This document shows positions 15,270 to 15,351 of a stretch of 15,351 nt of DNA, one piece after another; position 1 is the stretch's first letter, and the number at the start of each line of letters is the position of its first letter. Both the position numbers and the translations under genes were made by a program. Source of the DNA: Prolixibacteraceae bacterium (GTDB lineage: Bacteria > Bacteroidota > Bacteroidia > Bacteroidales > Prolixibacteraceae); contig SKHV01000122.1 of the NCBI GenBank assembly GCA_007116765.1, positions 1 through 15,351 of the forward strand, in the 5' to 3' direction. Below the pieces are notes generated by a model. It did not search any database. It was not told where the DNA came from and was given only the letters and a program-made list of their open reading frames with translations.

Positions 15270-15351
15270 TGGGAAGAGCAGGATTCGAACCTACGAAGGC
15301 TGAGCCAACAGATTTACAGTCTGCCCCGTTTGACCGCTTCGGTATCTTCCC
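15270..15351 (-). tRNA. tRNA-Tyr (anticodon GTA)
   Basis: A class II tRNA of 82 nt with its 5' end exactly at the window edge. Acceptor GGGAAGA/TCTTCCC, short D stem CCG/CGG, anticodon stem GCAGA/TCTGT with loop CTGTAAA (anticodon GTA), a 13-nt variable arm with a GGC/GCC stem, T stem GTAGG/CCTGC with loop TTCGAAT. The discriminator is A and CCA is not encoded. The acceptor stem is fully paired, so the gene is complete as far as can be judged. Confidence 0.95.

Overview
This window comes from the chromosome of a member of the Bacteroidota, probably a Bacteroidales or Marinilabiliales-like lineage. The evidence is the gene order tRNAs - tuf - (tRNA position) - secE - nusG - rplK-rplA-rplJ-rplL - rpoB - rpoC - DUF3467, moderate GC, A/T-rich start contexts with almost no Shine-Dalgarno sequences, no encoded CCA ends on the tRNAs, and a stand-alone small biotin carrier next to a 512-residue carboxyltransferase. 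Almost everything is core housekeeping. There is no CRISPR array, phage, transposon or defence locus.

Left part (1-2020, + strand): the tail of a biotin carboxyl carrier protein, cut by the window edge, is followed after 11 nt by an acyl-CoA carboxylase/decarboxylase carboxyltransferase. Together they are two parts of a biotin-dependent propionyl/methylmalonyl-CoA type enzyme. A perfect 16-bp hairpin overlaps the carboxyltransferase stop codon and separates it from the convergent operon to its right.

Right part (2040-15351, all on the - strand; read from right to left): tRNA-Tyr(GTA), tRNA-Gly(TCC), tRNA-Thr(GGT), tuf, secE, nusG, rplK, rplA, rplJ, rplL, rpoB, rpoC and a DUF3467 gene. This unit supplies elongation factor Tu, a translocon subunit, the transcription factor NusG, the L11/L1/L10/L12 ribosomal stalk and the two largest RNA polymerase subunits. 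Genes are tightly packed (10-34 nt gaps from secE to rplL). Longer gaps occur at rplL-rpoB (104 nt, with a hairpin), rpoB-rpoC (73 nt), tRNA-Thr-tuf (72 nt) and tuf-secE (132 nt). I saw no convincing Bacteroidota-type promoter inside the unit.

The unexpected material is in the RNA genes and spacers. Between tuf and secE, where this phylum normally has tRNA-Trp, there is a 52-nt tRNA-like relic with a perfect 7-bp acceptor stem, a D arm and a T arm, but no anticodon arm. tRNA-Gly(TCC) carries a paired exchange in its tertiary core: the nearly invariant G19-C56 pair appears as A19-U56. Between tRNA-Gly and tRNA-Tyr lie two 28-nt palindromic repeats whose stems show compensatory changes. nusG alone among these genes has a strong GGAGG ribosome binding site.
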